Shown: positions 23,545 to 35,405, numbered from the stretch's first letter. The stretch: DNA of 64,000 nt from Dryomyza anilis (GCA_951804985.1 OX638130.1:39136751-39200750), one strand, 5' to 3'. Notes: a model not told the origin generated them from the sequence alone. Made by a program: numbers and translations.

Positions 23545-24330
23545 ATGGGTACTGAAAATGTATTGAAACGCGTTCATTACGTTGTTCCTTACTTTTCTGG
23601 GGCGGTACCTCCATTATTAGAAACAGAATTATATAAATTTATAGAATATTGTGAAACAGCAAAGCTTAAAATTAAAGAATCAGATAGTGAGGAATTTATT
23701 AAATGCGTTAGGTTACGTATGGAAGGCGATGCCTATAAATTAGTTAGGACGAAACAGTTTCAAAAAATAGAAGAATTTTACGAGTTGTTAAAAAATACGT
23801 ACTTAAATGAAATTTCTTTAGATTCAGTACTAGAAAAGATTAAAAAGGCTTATCAAAATAGTGAAGAGAGTTTGAGAGCATTTAGAAGACGATTAGATGA
23901 GTTGCAATCCATGGCTTTGGAAAATGCAAGTAAAATATACAGTAAAAAGATAAGTGAGGATGACGTATTCAGATTAGAATTATAGAGCTCAGTGTTGATA
24001 TCTTTTAAAGTAGGGGTGAAGGATCCAACTATAAAGGTTGTATTGTTGGGTAGTAAGTCAGAAACATTAGATGCATTGTTGGAAAAAGCTTTAAATGTAC
24101 AGGCTGTTATGCAGCGAAGTCCAAGATAGGAAGAGGATGAATATAATTATATGGAAAAAACACAGTCAAGCGTTATATAGGAAAATAAATTGCAACAAAT
24201 AAATAATGAAAGCAACTATAAAAGGAGTGTTCCAACATGTTTATTTTGTAGTAAATTGGGGCATACTAAAAAGAAATATGCATTTCTGCTACGAATGTGG
24301 AACTTATGGTTACGAATCTAATTGGAGATG
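23545..24330 (+). pseudogene. Family B gag
   Basis: 146 residues are open from ATG 23545 (matrix/capsid-like helical region, EELLKNTYLNEISLDSV-type spacing, LRAFRRRLDELQSMAL), then TAG at 23983. Homology continues after it (VKDPTIKVVLLGSK about 24015) to the zinc-knuckle zone at 24230-24330, where the first knuckle has lost its second half through a small deletion (CLFCSKLGHTKKK). The minus copy B5 keeps both knuckles. Gag would form the capsid and bind genomic RNA; this copy cannot. Confidence 0.8.
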
Positions 24331-24952
24331 TGTGAATAATAATAGTAATATAGGACCGAAAGAGTTTGGAATTGTAGATCAGACGTCGGAGAAGACTGTG
24401 ATCAAATTTACTACTCCATTGCATTTCCATAGAACAGAGGAGACCAATGAATTAAAATATGAATTAAAGGACGAAGAAGGTGATCGCATAATATGCAGTG
24501 GGCATGTAGATAGCTTGGATTTATCTAATGTAAGTGATGTTTTCATTGAAGTACCTTGCGAGGCAGCTAAAAATGGCAGACTTATTTTACTAGTGGACTC
24601 AGGAGCTGATGCCAGTATAGTAAAAGAAAATGCAATGACAAATTTACCAGACTTTAACGAAAATATACAAAAGGATTTAAAGGGAGGGTGTGTTAGAACA
24701 TTAGGTTCCACCAAAGTCCAACATATGAACATAGGGCGCTTAAGTTTAATGCTACACGTAGTGTCACTTAAACAAGGCGTAACAGCTGATGGAATAATCG
24801 GACGTGATAATTTATGGAATCGATCTGTAATAAATGCAATAGACAAAACAATAACATTCTTTGATAAACATAAAAACCATATTATAAAAGTACCAATGAA
24901 ATCGCAGACAGAAATACAAAATATTTTTTACAATCAACAAATTAAAATTTAA
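24206..24952 (+). pseudogene. Family B protease
   Basis: Open frame of 248 codons covering the end of the knuckle zone and the retropepsin domain: catalytic LLVDSGADASIVKE at about residues 129-142 and the second signature DGIIGRDNLWN near residue 198. Spacing is normal for a Ty3/gypsy protease. The domain itself looks intact, but it is separated from Gag and RT by stops (TAA 24950). Confidence 0.8.
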
Positions 24953-25004
24953 GCGAGAACCGCAAAGATAGTATCATTACGTTGAAAAACAAAAAATTCC
25001 AATA

Positions 25005-26070
25005 GTGTTAATACATAAACAAGAAATTTTTCCAGGAGTATATTTGGGCAAAAGCATATCGAATGTTAGCAAAAATAGAGTTTATGTTTCAGTTTTAAAT
25101 GCTACGGAAAAAGAAATTATAAAAGACAGTACTTTTAAACCAAAATTTTCGAATTTTAATCAGTATAAAGAATCGGATACCAATAATTCTACAATAAATA
25201 GTATAAATTCAGTAAACATTACAAACAGAATTAATAAATTATAAGAAGAAATTAAAATTTATGAGACTTTAAATAAAGACGAAATCACATCTTTACAAAA
25301 TATGTGTATTTCGTATCATGATGTGTTTCATTTAGACGGCGATGAATTAACATACACGCCAGCGCTTAAACATGAAATAGCAACACAGTGGAACCAGCCA
25401 CCGATAAACCAAAAGCAATACAAATTGCCACAGAGTCATAGAGATGAAATCAACAGACAGGTTAATAAAATGTTGGATGACGGCATTATATCGCCAAGCA
25501 TATCACCCTGGAATTCACCGATGTTGCTGGTTCCTAAAAAGAGCGGCAAGGACGGTAACAAATAGTGGAGGCTAGTAATAGATTTCCGTAAATTGAACGA
25601 CGTGACAATAAAACAAGCATTTCCTCGAATAGACGAATTATTAGACCAATTAGGTCACAGTCGCTATTTTTCAACTTTAGACTTGGCAAGTGGTTATCAT
25701 CAGGTACTAGTAGAAGAAAGAGATAAAGAAAAAACAGCTTTTAGTACAGGGCTGGGTCATTTCGAATTTAACAGAATGCCATTTGGCTTAACAGGAACAC
25801 ATATTAACAGGTTTACAGGGTGTCGATTGCTTTGTTTATCTTGATGATATAGTGGTGTACGGAAAGAATTTAGCTGAACATGAGCTTAGGTTGAGTAGAG
25901 TATTGCAGAAATTAAGGGAACACAATATAAAATTAAATACAGAAAAATGTCAGTTTTTGCGTCGCGAAGTTGTCTATTTAGGACATAAATGTTCGGAACT
26001 AGGTGCTCTACCAGACCCCTCTAAGGTTGAATGTGTGAAAATATTCCGGTGCCAAGAAATAAAAGAGTAG
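25005..26070 (+). pseudogene. Family B reverse transcriptase
   Basis: Four pieces: linker 25005-25244; fingers 25302-25565 (QWNQPPINQKQYKLP, SPWNSPMLLVPKKSG), closed by TAG after GKDGNK; palm 25593-25844 (STLDLASGYHQVLVEE, FEFNRMPFGLT); thumb 25852-26070 (LRLSRVLQKLREHN, YLGHKCSELG). A deletion of about 40 bp after MPFGLT removes the DAPASF block; the catalytic LDD (YLDDIVVYG about 25838) survives in another frame. The stop and deletion are both shared with minus copy B5. Confidence 0.88.
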
Positions 26071-26160
26071 TGTAGGCGTCTTTGGGATTAATTAATTATT
26101 ACAGAAAATTTATAAGCAATATGGCAAAATTATCATTACCAATTAATAAGTTACTTAGAA

Positions 26161-26628
26161 ATGATGTTAAATTCACTTGGACAGACGATTGTCAAAATTG
26201 TCAAAAAAAATTACTCCACCATTGAAAGGGAATTTTTAGCTATAGTCTGGGCAACGAAAAATTTTAGAGCTTATCTTCTAGGCCGACATTTTCAAATATA
26301 TGAAGATCATCAACCATTACGTAGCACAGCAAATCTCAAAGATCAGACATCAAGGTTAGCACGATTCAGACATAAATTATCAAAATATGATTTTGAAATA
26401 TTTTATAAACCAGGTAAACAGAATTTGAACGCAGATGCATTAAGTAGAATTCCACATCCAGAACCAGATATTACTGCAGTCACAACGCGATCTAAGACCA
26501 CACAGAATAACTTAGATAATCATATTTCAAAAGGAAAACAACGAGTGAGTACGCCTGTACTGGATGAAATAACAACAGACACAAATAACGAATTAAATTC
26601 AAGTCAACTAATAACTGACTCAAATTAA
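26161..26628 (+). pseudogene. Family B RNase H
   Basis: 155 open codons with the gypsy RNase H run YSTIEREFLAIVWATKNFR, IYEDHQPLRS and RLARFRHKLSKYDFE, then KPGKQNLNADALSRIP leading into integrase. In HQPL the D usual at the third catalytic site is present (EDHQPL). The N-terminal part before 26161 is in another frame. It would remove RNA from the RNA/DNA hybrid. Confidence 0.8.
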
Positions 26629-26634
26629 AACTGT

Positions 26635-27470
26635 TATAAAAGACTTTTACGACTCAGCATTAGGAGGTCACCAGGGTGCGGTGAAAACATTTTTTAGAAT
26701 TAGAAAACAATTTATGTGGAGAGGTATGCAGAAACAAATAAAAGATTACGTTAAGAACTGTCCGAAATGCCAAGTAAATAAAAGTTCTAGGCTTACTAAA
26801 ATGCCAATGGTTCCAACTGATACGCCAGTACGACCATTCGATAAAGTATGCATGGATCTTGTAGGTATTTTACCGGAAACTTTGTCTGGAAATAAATATA
26901 TTTTCGGACACGTGAAAATTGTTAGGAATTAAAAAGTTACATATAACGCCATATCATCCAAAGGCCAATGGATCTTTGGAAAGAAGCCATCGACCATTAG
27001 CAGAGTATTTACGAAGTTTTTCGAAAGAGGATGGGTCAAACTGGGACCAGTGGTTAAATACAGCAATGCATGTACACAATAATATCATGCATATGTCTAC
27101 CGGGCAAACGCCTTTCCGTACTTTATACGGTTACGATTTTGAAATGCCAACCAATCTTAAACGCAAATGCGCACAAGTATATAATACCGATGATAGCAAC
27201 AAGCTATTAAAATACCAAATTCAACGTACACACGAAATCGTACGACAAAATCAAGCAAGAGCCAAAGAAAAATCTAAGCAAAGGTATGATAGCTCATTAG
27301 ACTCAATAACATTCAAAGTAGGCGATAAAATTTTACTAAAAAAACAAAATAGGAAAAATAAATTTTCCCCAGTTTGGGTGGGACCCTACGAGGTACTTTC
27401 AATAATAAGCCCTGTAACGACTGAGATTTGTATCAAGGGTGAACGAAAAAATTTCATAATAATTTGTTAA
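26635..27470 (+). pseudogene. Family B integrase, core deleted
   Basis: The zinc module is present (SALGGHQGAV ... NCPKCQVNK, 26660-26790). Then LSGNKYIF at 26890 jumps to a segment ending IVRN at 26930. Comparison with B2/B4 shows that about 170 bp encoding the first two acidic residues of the DDE triad are gone. The third part (YHPKANGSLERSH with the catalytic Glu) and the C-terminal domain (FKVGDKILLKKQNRKNK, PVWVGPYEVLSI) continue in 26919-27470. Confidence 0.85.
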
Positions 27471-28659
27471 AAGCATACAACAGTATAGTTATGTAGAATT
27501 AAATAAACACTGTCTGCAACAAGAACCAATAATTTTTAACATCATTGAAATAAAGTCAAATAGTTAGTGCAAGACAGAATAGCTAAGTATTACATATTAA
27601 GAATGACTGATATAGCTTTGTGTACTAACGAATTTGAAACTACAAATTAAATAAAGAAAAGAGAAAAACTATAATTTTTTTTTTAATGTAGATATTAAAT
27701 AAATTAATTTTAAATAATTTATAAAATCCAAAAAATTTCATGTAATATTGCCGAAATACAAAAGGCAGAGATTAATTGAAGATGACTAGAATTGAATATA
27801 AACAAATAACAAAATCAAATTATTATTTGCGGTACGAATTTGCAAGGTATAAAAATTACGTTGTCATTAAAATTGCGATAGGTCAGTACCTACCTCATTG
27901 GCATTTTAAACAAACATGTTCATTGCACATAGATCGCAATGCTCCCAGCTCATATTAATGTAGAAGACTTTGATATATTTATATGCCAACCGATTAAATG
28001 CACTTCAGCACTTTACAGGCAGAAGCCACTAACGTACTGGAAATGAAATGAGATACGGTAGTGCAGCGACAAAAGTGCCTAATATTTTTTATCATTAACA
28101 CAATTTTCATTCATGAAACTAAATATATTAATGCAGATATGCATTAATATAGCAAACTAACAAACGTTTAAATTCATCATTACACGGTAATGAAAATAAA
28201 TATGTACAGCTGAGATGTACAAAATTAAACATTTAACAACTTAATATGTTATTTTATTTTTATTATGTAATGCTAAGAAGTCGCGAGCGCTTGTTTCCTA
28301 ATACATAGAAAATTCTTAGTTAGTGCATGAGTAAATAGCTAAGTATTATTGAATATGAATAGCATTTAACCATGTACTACTGGGATTTTATATAAAACAA
28401 TTTGTATTACAACAATACAGAAACATATCTAAATATATGTTTCCAAACTAAATCATATAGTACATGTTAACACATATATTAACTACTATAACTATTTAAA
28501 GTACAATTATGGCCAAAGCCTTATGCCAATATGTATTAAGGGGTAAAATGAGAAATATTTATAAGAAAACTATATAAAATGATTAAGGATTCCATTTAAT
28601 TATGTAAAAAATGGAATTTCTTCTGTTTACAACAGGCAATAAAGAGCGAAACCAATATA
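27471..28659 (+). other. Family B spacer between integrase and env
   Basis: 1.2 kb without a supported ORF. The 28235-28659 part is repeated almost base for base at 37081-37503. The env message in related elements is spliced, and a splice acceptor could lie here, but I cannot place one reliably. Confidence 0.5.
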
Positions 28660-30340
28660 ATGATTATAATTGTCACACTGGTCCGGATGCTGGCTGCCAA
28701 TGAAGCAGTCAACATCACACAGACATCAATTAATTGTACAAGATTACTCTTTGAGAAGACAACTGATGCTTTGTTCTACAATGAACGATTTCCTGGAGCT
28801 GACAAACAAATACATAATCACGGCAAATACAATGTGCGAACAACTGAGCATCATGTATAGCAGCAACACGGAAAACCACGGCAATAATAGCCACACTACA
28901 GAAAAATGAAGAAATAATTAAGCGCACAATAAAGAGTAACCGACAAAAGAGATCACTAAATTTCATTGGCGAAGGACTCAACGGGGCTTTTGGACTGATG
29001 GACAATATAGAAACAGAGACTATCTATAAACATCTCAATAATATTGAAGATAATGAACATAAAACATACGAAATTATGAAAAGACAAATTACGGTGATTT
29101 CATCAAATTATAACAAGATAGCTGAACTCTTACTGAATTCCTTGAAGGAAGTCGAACATCTGCAAAATGTGTTAAACATAACAATAAAAACACAAAAATA
29201 CATAAATAAATAAACCAACAAGTTAGTCATTTACTATTCATGATGGATACCTTGGAAATTCAATGTACAATTAATGCAAACCTAATCGAAATTCAAGGAC
29301 AACAGCTGATGGAAATGGCAATCATAGATGATCTATACAAGGGACGATTACACCCGACAATTATAGACCAGAGCAAGTTAGATGAAATGCTGACTAGCCT
29401 CACGTTAAGAGGAAAGGCGAAGTGGTTCATACAAAAATCATTCGAAATGCACCGTGCATCAACAGTACGAGTTTTCCCAGACACAAACGGCATAATAATA
29501 CATCAAGACACCACTGCCTGATGATTTGTTGTTCACATTATGTAGAATTTACCCAATACCCACAAATATCAATGAAGAATGGAATGCATTGGTTAAAACA
29601 ACATATGACTACATATCAGAAGCAGAAGACTGGAGCAAATACATAGGTCTAACGAATGAAGATCACAGCAAATGCATTTTGGTTAGCCAACATACGGACA
29701 AAGAAATTACACTATGCAAACTTCCAGGAATCATGCTAACAACTAGAAACACACTATGCGAAGTCGCGCTGATTCAACACAGAACAGATATTAAAGATAC
29801 CTGTGAACATGTTGCAATCAAAAGGAGTTCAGGCCTAGTAGTTAAACTATGGACACCAAACACATGGTTGTATAAATTCAATACGCCAGCATCTTTCGTA
29901 GCAGTTTGTGGGTCAAATATAGCCACGTTGACATTATCAGGCCTGGGTTGGTTGTCCATAAATGAAACTTGCAATCTACACAACAAAGAAATGATACTGC
30001 CCTACGAGTATACATATCAAAGCATTAGGAATATAACATACAAAAAGGAAGCACATACAATTATGATAGAAAATCTACAAGGCAATTGGTCATCATTACC
30101 GTATTCAAACATAACATAAACACCGTTACCGATCTTGGTGGCAGACCACAGCAAAATAAGAGATTAAGAGATGGGTATCGTGATTTCGAAGAAATATTAC
30201 TACAATTAACTGAAAACCAGGAACGCAAAGAATTACTTTTTCCCAACAAGAAATCGCCACTCGAAAAAATCGGGCCATTGCGGAAATCAAAAACGCAGAA
30301 ACCAAACACCCATAGCAAGTCAACGAACGAAGTCACATGA
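28660..30340 (+). pseudogene. Family B env (errantivirus-type), broken
   Basis: Env-like frame in several pieces. It starts with a hydrophobic, signal-like segment (IIIVTLVRMLAANEA). A dibasic furin-type site (RQKRSL about 28945) is followed by the glycine-rich IGEGLNGAFGLMD, the fusion-peptide position in this family. Later parts (29240-30119) have spaced Cys and N-glycosylation sites (NIT, NET). Stops occur near 28858 and 29212, with frame changes at about 29520 and 30090. The transmembrane segment is missing: RKELL is joined directly to FPNKKSPLEK. The product would be a membrane fusion glycoprotein; this copy is non-functional. Confidence 0.8.
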
Positions 30341-30675
30341 AATAGAAGCCAATACGTCAGAAACAACAACAACGCATCGAACTACTACCGCAGAACAGCA
30401 GCAGTCTGCAACGAAAACATCGGGACCAGGTTTTTATTATATATAACTGGAAATTACAACCCTTAATTTACTAATATCCATTAAATATTATATAAGTAAA
30501 GATCAAACTTCATAACTAATAGAACTTAACGTAATTTATACCACATGAAACAATGTAAAAAGAAAAAACTATTATTCTTTTTAATAATAATTTTCTCTTC
30601 AGAAATAATTAAAATAATACAAAAGAAAAAATAACTATTATTCTTTTTAATAATAATATTTTTTTTTTTTCAATA
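30341..30675 (+). other. Family B tail between env and PPT
   Basis: Short A/T-rich tail with two copies of ACTATTATTCTTTTTAATAAT (30569 and 30631) and a T15 run just before the polypurine tract. No ORF. Confidence 0.5.
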
Positions 30676-30923
30676 AGGGGAGAGGTATGTTGTGTATCAT
30701 AATTACAGCTTACATATGATCCACTATTGTGTATCATAATTGTAGAGCTTACAGCGTACTTATGATCCACAACATAACAAAACCAGTATACTTTTCTTAA
30801 TGGCATATTTTTAGGGTTAAGAATAATGCATGTTAAACACAAACAGCGACTTAGAGAGACTTAGTAAGTATAAAAAGGATCAAGGAAGTTAAAGTCCTAG
30901 TAGCAGGACATTAACATACAACA
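30676..30923 (+). repeat. Family B polypurine tract and 3' LTR
   Basis: AAGGGGAGAGGTA ends at 30687, then the 3' LTR at 30688-30923 (236 bp) with the same ends as the 5' LTR. About 340 bp present in the 5' LTR are missing after ACACAAACAGC. The same shortened join is present in the duplicate at 38960-39086. Confidence 0.88.
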
Positions 30924-31411
30924 CTGTCGACGATGTTCAGCATGACTTGAGAGCTGTCATTGAAGCAGAAAATTTCATTGCAGAGATAACACCATTTTTA
31001 AAAAAACTTAGCTGTAGTTTTCAAAACAGAGAATCTGAAGAGAAACAACAAGATCACAACAAAAGATACAGCAATTAACAACGACGAAACCAAGAAGAGT
31101 TCGAGATTGGTTCTAAGGTACTAGTAACCACCCATGTCTTAAGCAATGCTACAAAGGGCATTACTTCAAAGTTTATCGCGAAACGAGATGGACCATATAC
31201 TATCATCAAAAAGAGAGGTTCAACCAGTCATTGCCGATGAAGATGATCTCAACATTGCTTTGGGAACCATGCATCTGCGCTTATTCCATATCGCAACTCA
31301 GGTGACGTTCAGCAACGACCACTCAACATGATTCGACGAAGTGGCCGTCCAAAGAAGTATGCTTAGTATCTGATGTTTCGTCGGGACGACTTCTACATCA
31401 GAGGGGGAGAA
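30924..31411 (+). pseudogene. Family A integrase C-terminus and polypurine tract
   Basis: Element A resumes after the CTGT duplication: DVQHDLRAVIEAENFIAEI, then EEFEIGSKVLVTTHVLS and FIAKRDGPYTIIKKRG, the GPY/F end of a gypsy integrase. Frameshifts are present. The tract GAGGGGGAGAA (31401-31411) precedes the 3' LTR. The same text lies at 39087-39577 in the duplicated block. Confidence 0.8.
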
Positions 31412-31767
31412 TGAACCAAGATGTATTCTGTCAATTTATTAATTATACACTCTATGTTAATACACTTAATTATTTTGTTCAAATTATAATTCAAGTAGGT
31501 TTTTATTTAACAATCTTTTAAAAATTGTATAATAAGCCTTGATATTTTTCAAATTGTGTTCAGTTTTAAAATAACTTTTCTTACTAACAATATTCCAGCC
31601 CTATATTATTTCGCACGGAAATTGTTTTAGTTATCAACATATTTAATTTTCAATTGTCAATAAATTTTCTTCAACAATTCTTAAAAAGAACTACAATCGT
31701 ATTATTATCATAAATGGTGCTGAGAAGCTCAGTCAACCTACGGAGCAGAAACCCCAGACCTGCTTTA
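31412..31767 (+). repeat. Family A 3' LTR
   Basis: 356 bp, TGAACCAAGATG...CTGCTTTA, followed by the target duplication ATAT. It differs from the 5' LTR by scattered changes and a short deletion near TTTTTCAA. Confidence 0.9.
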
Positions 31768-31771
31768 ATAT

Positions 31772-33165
31772 TCATATAATTCAATTTTTATTTCAACAAT
31801 TATATTACTATGCACTTTCCCTTGACTCTCTCCACACCGTCTCGCACATGCTATCCATTTATTATTATTTTTCATATTCATTCTCTTCTTTTTTTTATTT
31901 ATTTGTATTAACGTATCTTATTTTATTTGCATTGCTGCAGTGGTTCCTATCGTTTGGTTCAATGTCATTGAGGTACTGAGCTATCTCAATTGTAGTGATA
32001 ATTTAAATTTTATGTTTGCTATTTTACAGTTCATCTAATATAATCATGTTTATTACCTTATTTCATCACTAACTGTTATTAACCTTTGATACTTTCTTAC
32101 TCATAATCTTTTTAAATGTTTTTCTCCTTTATCTATTTTCCCTATTAAACATTTGTTAGTACATGATTTAATGCTAGTCACCTTTGAAACTGATACATAG
32201 CTATTTTTCATGCACTAATTTATTTTATTAATCTTAAAAACCTATACCTAAAAAAATAATTTTATTTACGCGTAATTTCTTTAACTTTATTTGCAATATT
32301 ATGCTTTTAGCACGATCTACATTATGTGTTATGATCATTATGAACTGTTTGTTTCGTTATATTTACTTCAAAATTATATGCTTTTAATAAGTTGTTGTAG
32401 AATTTTTTCCCTTTTCCTTTGATAGAAATCATTGTCGGTACAGGACTTACTATCGAAAGTACCTCGTAGGGTCCTACACAAATGGGTGAAAATTTATTCA
32501 TTTTATTCCGATTCTTTAACAAAATTTTATCGCCTACGCTAAATATTTTTACGTGTAATGTGCTATCATTGATTTGTTTAGATTTCTCTTTAGCTTTTTC
32601 TTGATTCTCTCACGATTTCGTGTGTGCATTGAATTTGATATTTTAATAATTTGTTGTAATCATCGGTATTATATAGGGGTGAGCATTTTCGATTAAGATT
32701 TGTTGGCATATCGAAGCGTATCCTTATAAAGTACGGAAAGGTGTTTGACCAGTGGACATATGCAATGTGTTATTGTGCACATGCATTGCGGAATTTAACC
32801 ATTGGTCCCAGTTCGACCCATCTTCTTTTGCAAAACTCCGTAAGTATTCCGCTAATGGTCGATGGCTTCTTTCCAAAGACCCATTAACTTGTGGATGATA
32901 TGGCGGAATATGCAATTTTTTTAATTCCAAACAATCTACATGTATCTCAAAACAATTTTGAAATGAAATTTGAACCATTATCTGTTACTAATACTCTAGG
33001 TATATTATGACGTGTTATGATTTCGTAGTAAAATGCTGTTGCTACTGTGTTTGCTTCTGCATCTGGTATGGCTATGCAACACATATATTTTGAAAAATCA
33101 TCTTGAAAAGTTAGAATATATTTATTTCCTGATATAGTTTCCAGTAAAATTCCTACCAGATCCAT
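31772..33165 (-). pseudogene. Minus-strand family B (B2): integrase and post-integrase
   Basis: Reading leftward: integrase core at 33165-32947 (GNKYILTFQDDFSKY with the first Asp, VLVTDNGSNF with the second), 32978-32724 (YHPQVNGSLERSHR with the Glu, FAKEDGSNWDQW), C-terminal domain at 32522-32322 (NKFSPICVGPYEVLSI). Small frameshifts separate the pieces. The stretch from 32320 to 31772 is non-coding spacer, cut by element A at ATAT. The integrase zinc module is missing because RT is joined to it by deletion at about 33235. Confidence 0.85.
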
Positions 33166-34043
33166 GTATACTTTATCAAATGGTCTGGAGTATCAGTTTG
33201 AACCATTGACATTTTTGTAAGTCTTGAACTTTTATTTATTAGGGATCTGGCAGGGCACCTAGCTCCGAACATGTATGTCCTAAAAACAACTTCGCGACGC
33301 AAAAACTGTAATTTTTCTGTATTTAATTTTAGATTGTGTTCCCTTAATTTCTGCAATACTCTACTCAGCCTAAGCTCATGTTCAGCTAAATTCTTTCCGT
33401 ACACCACTATATCATCAATATAAACAAAGCAATCGATACCCTGTAAACCTGTTAATATGTGGTTCATTATTCTGTGGAAGCTAGCTGGTGCATCTGTAAA
33501 GCCAAATGGCATTCTGTTAAATTCGAAATGACCCAGTCCTGTACTAAAAGCTGTTTTTTCTTTATCTCTTTCTTCTACTAGTACCTGATGATAACCACTT
33601 GCCAAGTCTAAAGTTGAAAAATAGCGACTGTGGTCTAATTGGTCTAATATTTCGTCTATTCGAGGAATCGGAAAAACTTGTTTTATTATCACGTCGTTCA
33701 ATTTACGGAAATCTAATACTAGCCTCCACTTTTTGTTACCGTCTTTGCCGCTCCTTTTAGGAACCAGCAACATCGGTGAATTCCAGGGCGATATACTTGG
33801 CGATATAATGCCGTCATCCAACATTTTATTAATCTGTCTGTTGATTTCATCTCTATGACTCTGTGGCAATTTGTATTGTTTTTGGTTTATCGGTGGCTGG
33901 TTCCAATGTGTTGTTATTTCATGTTTCAGCGCTGGCGTGTATGTTAATTCATCGCCGTCTAAATGAAACACATCATGATACGAAAAACACAGATTTTGTA
34001 AAGATGTAATTTCGTCTTTATTTAAAGTTTCATCAATTTTCAT
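33153..34043 (-). pseudogene. Minus-strand family B (B2) reverse transcriptase
   Basis: 296 codons open: QWNQ-type fingers (HWNQPPINQKQYKLP), SPWNSPMLLVPKRSG, KWRLVLDFRKLND, STLDLASGYHQVLVEE, FNRMPFGFTDAPASF and the catalytic YIDDIVVYG, i.e. a complete palm with all three acidic positions. It then jumps after QFLRREVV into integrase text (NKSSRLTKMSMVQTD), so thumb end, RNase H and zinc module are deleted. The frame is in register with 34065-35342, separated by one TGA near 34066. Confidence 0.88.
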
Positions 34044-34064
34044 TACCTCTAATAATTTTTTAAT

Positions 34065-35342
34065 TCATTTTGTAATGTTTACTGAATTTATGCTATTTAT
34101 TGTAGAATTATTGGTATCCGATTCTTTATACTGATTAAAATTCGAAAATTTTGGTTTAAAAGTACTGTCTTTTATAATTTCTTTTTCCGTAGCATTTAAC
34201 ACTGAAACATAAACTCTATTTATGCTAACATTCGATATGCTTTCGCCCAAATATACTCCTGGAAAAATTTCTTGTTTATGTATTAACACTATTGGAATTT
34301 TTGTTTTTAAACGTAATGATACTGTAGTTGTCGCCGCTGCCATAGAGAACGTGGCTGTCGGCGCTGCCGTAGAGGACGTTGCTGTCGTCGCTGCCGTAGA
34401 GGACGTTACTCTTGTAGTTGACGTCGCTGACATGGAGGACGTTGCTGTCGTCGCTCCCGTAGAGGACGTTACTCTTGTAGTTGACGTCGCTACCATAGAG
34501 GACGTTGCTGTCGTCGCTGCCGTAGAGGACGTTGCTGTCGTCGCTGCCGTATAGGACGTTACTCTTGTAGTTGACGTCGCTGACATGGAGGACGTTGCTG
34601 TCGTCGCTGCCGTAGAGGACGTTACTCTTGTAGTTGACGTCGCTACCATAGAGGACGTTGCTCTCGTCACTGCCGTAGAGGACGTTGCTGTCGTCGCTGC
34701 CGTAGAGGACGTTACTCTTGTAGTTGACGTCGCTGACATGGAGGACGTTGCTGTCGTCGCTGCCGTAGAGGACGTTACTCTTGTAGTTGACGTCGCTACC
34801 ATAGAGGACGTTGCTGTCGTCGCTGCCATAGAGGACGTTGCTGTCATCACTGTAATAGAGGACGTTGCTGTCGTCGCTCGCGTAGGTTCCGTGAAAGCAT
34901 AAGCATTGGTTTGAAAAATTCCCTCCATTTGGAGTTTTTGTACTTCAGATAAACCAAGACCATCGGAATCTTTTAAAAACTCAAATTCAATTGAGTATAA
35001 CGGAATAAATGCATCATCGTCATCCGGTTCTCTCATTTTAATTGGTGGCGCAAATAATCTTGAATTTCTTGTTGGCGTTTCTGTTCCTACAGGTATAGCG
35101 TTACGAAAAATAGCCTGCACAGAATGTGGTGAATATGCGTTTCTTATACTTTCTCGATCTACTTTACGGGATTTGAAAGCTGGCCCGTAATTTACCTCGG
35201 GACACACTTCACACGAATCGATAACGGATTCCGGAGCTTCCTTATTTTCCATAAATTTTATGAAATGCGATATTTCATTGCACCTCTTGCTAGTAGGTGA
35301 CTCCAGTGCAGTTGAAACAATGTGTTCGCCAGCGATGTCCAT
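34065..35342 (-). CDS. A-B chimeric ORF: A post-protease, Thr/Ser/Ala minisatellite, B linker
   Basis: 425 codons. Residues 1-155 are family A (HIVSTALESPTSKRC, AIFRNAIPVGTETPTRNS, ending just before A's RT at NAYAFTEPTR). Residues about 155-340 are Thr/Ser/Ala-rich repeats such as TAATTATSSM and STTRVTSS. Residues 341-425 are the family B linker upstream of RT (LIHKQEIFPGVYLGESISN). The upstream gag-protease frame (36782-35406) is in the same register, separated by one TAG; B RT follows in the same register after one TGA. No enzymatic domain lies in the repeat part. It could be a transcribed fusion or a non-functional recombination product. Confidence 0.75.
   Translation of the reverse strand: MDIAGEHIVSTALESPTSKRCNEISHFIKFMENKEAPESVIDSCEVCPEVNYGPAFKSRKVDRESIRNAYSPHSVQAIFRNAIPVGTETPTRNSRLFAPPIKMREPDDDDAFIPLYSIEFEFLKDSDGLGLSEVQKLQMEGIFQTNAYAFTEPTRATTATSSITVMTATSSMAATTATSSMVATSTTRVTSSTAATTATSSMSATSTTRVTSSTAATTATSSTAVTRATSSMVATSTTRVTSSTAATTATSSMSATSTTRVTSYTAATTATSSTAATTATSSMVATSTTRVTSSTGATTATSSMSATSTTRVTSSTAATTATSSTAAPTATFSMAAATTTVSLRLKTKIPIVLIHKQEIFPGVYLGESISNVSINRVYVSVLNATEKEIIKDSTFKPKFSNFNQYKESDTNNSTINSINSVNITK
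34325..34885. repeat. Coding minisatellite, 27/36-bp units in a 153-bp higher-order repeat
   Basis: On the plus strand each unit starts GAGGACGTT. Two types occur: 27 bp (GAGGACGTTGCTGTCGTCGC...) and 36 bp (GAGGACGTTACTCTTGTAG...). They follow the order 27-36-27-36-27 = 153 bp, repeated three times, with extra 27-bp units at both ends. All lengths are multiples of nine, so every frame is kept, which explains open frames on both strands (34222-34554 and 34585-34902 plus; Val/Asp/Ala-rich). Confidence 0.92.
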
Positions 35343-35405
35343 AGCAAACGTATTTATATCGATTGGCTTGGTAAACTCGAATTTTCTTTTTGGCTCGTCT
35401 TCAAA

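Larger units (their letters stand above)
22384..30923 (+). mobile_element. Family B Ty3/gypsy element with env (B1), complete but dead
   Basis: 8.54 kb from 5' LTR (22384-22956) to 3' LTR (30688-30923), flanked by CTGT (22380-22383 and 30924-30927). Order: LTR, primer site, leader, gag, protease, RT, RNase H, integrase, spacer, env, polypurine tract, LTR. Every gene carries stops, frameshifts or deletions. The gene order with a furin-site env after integrase is that of insect errantivirus-like elements, although the TG...CA LTR ends differ from the AGTTA ends of classic errantiviruses. Confidence 0.9.
20217..31767 (+). mobile_element. Family A Ty3/gypsy element, deleted inside and carrying element B
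   Basis: LTRs at 20217-20590 and 31412-31767 are flanked by the 4-bp duplication ATAT (20213-20216 and 31768-31771). The inside keeps gag, protease and the end of integrase; RT, RNase H and most of integrase are deleted. Element B is inserted at CTGT (22380-22383). The host sequence on both sides is the non-coding 3' part of a minus-strand gypsy element. Confidence 0.88.

Noticed and set aside
34222..34902. Plus-strand Val/Asp/Ala-rich ORFs
   Set aside because: They exist only because the minisatellite period is a multiple of three; the minus strand is the one in register with gag and RT.
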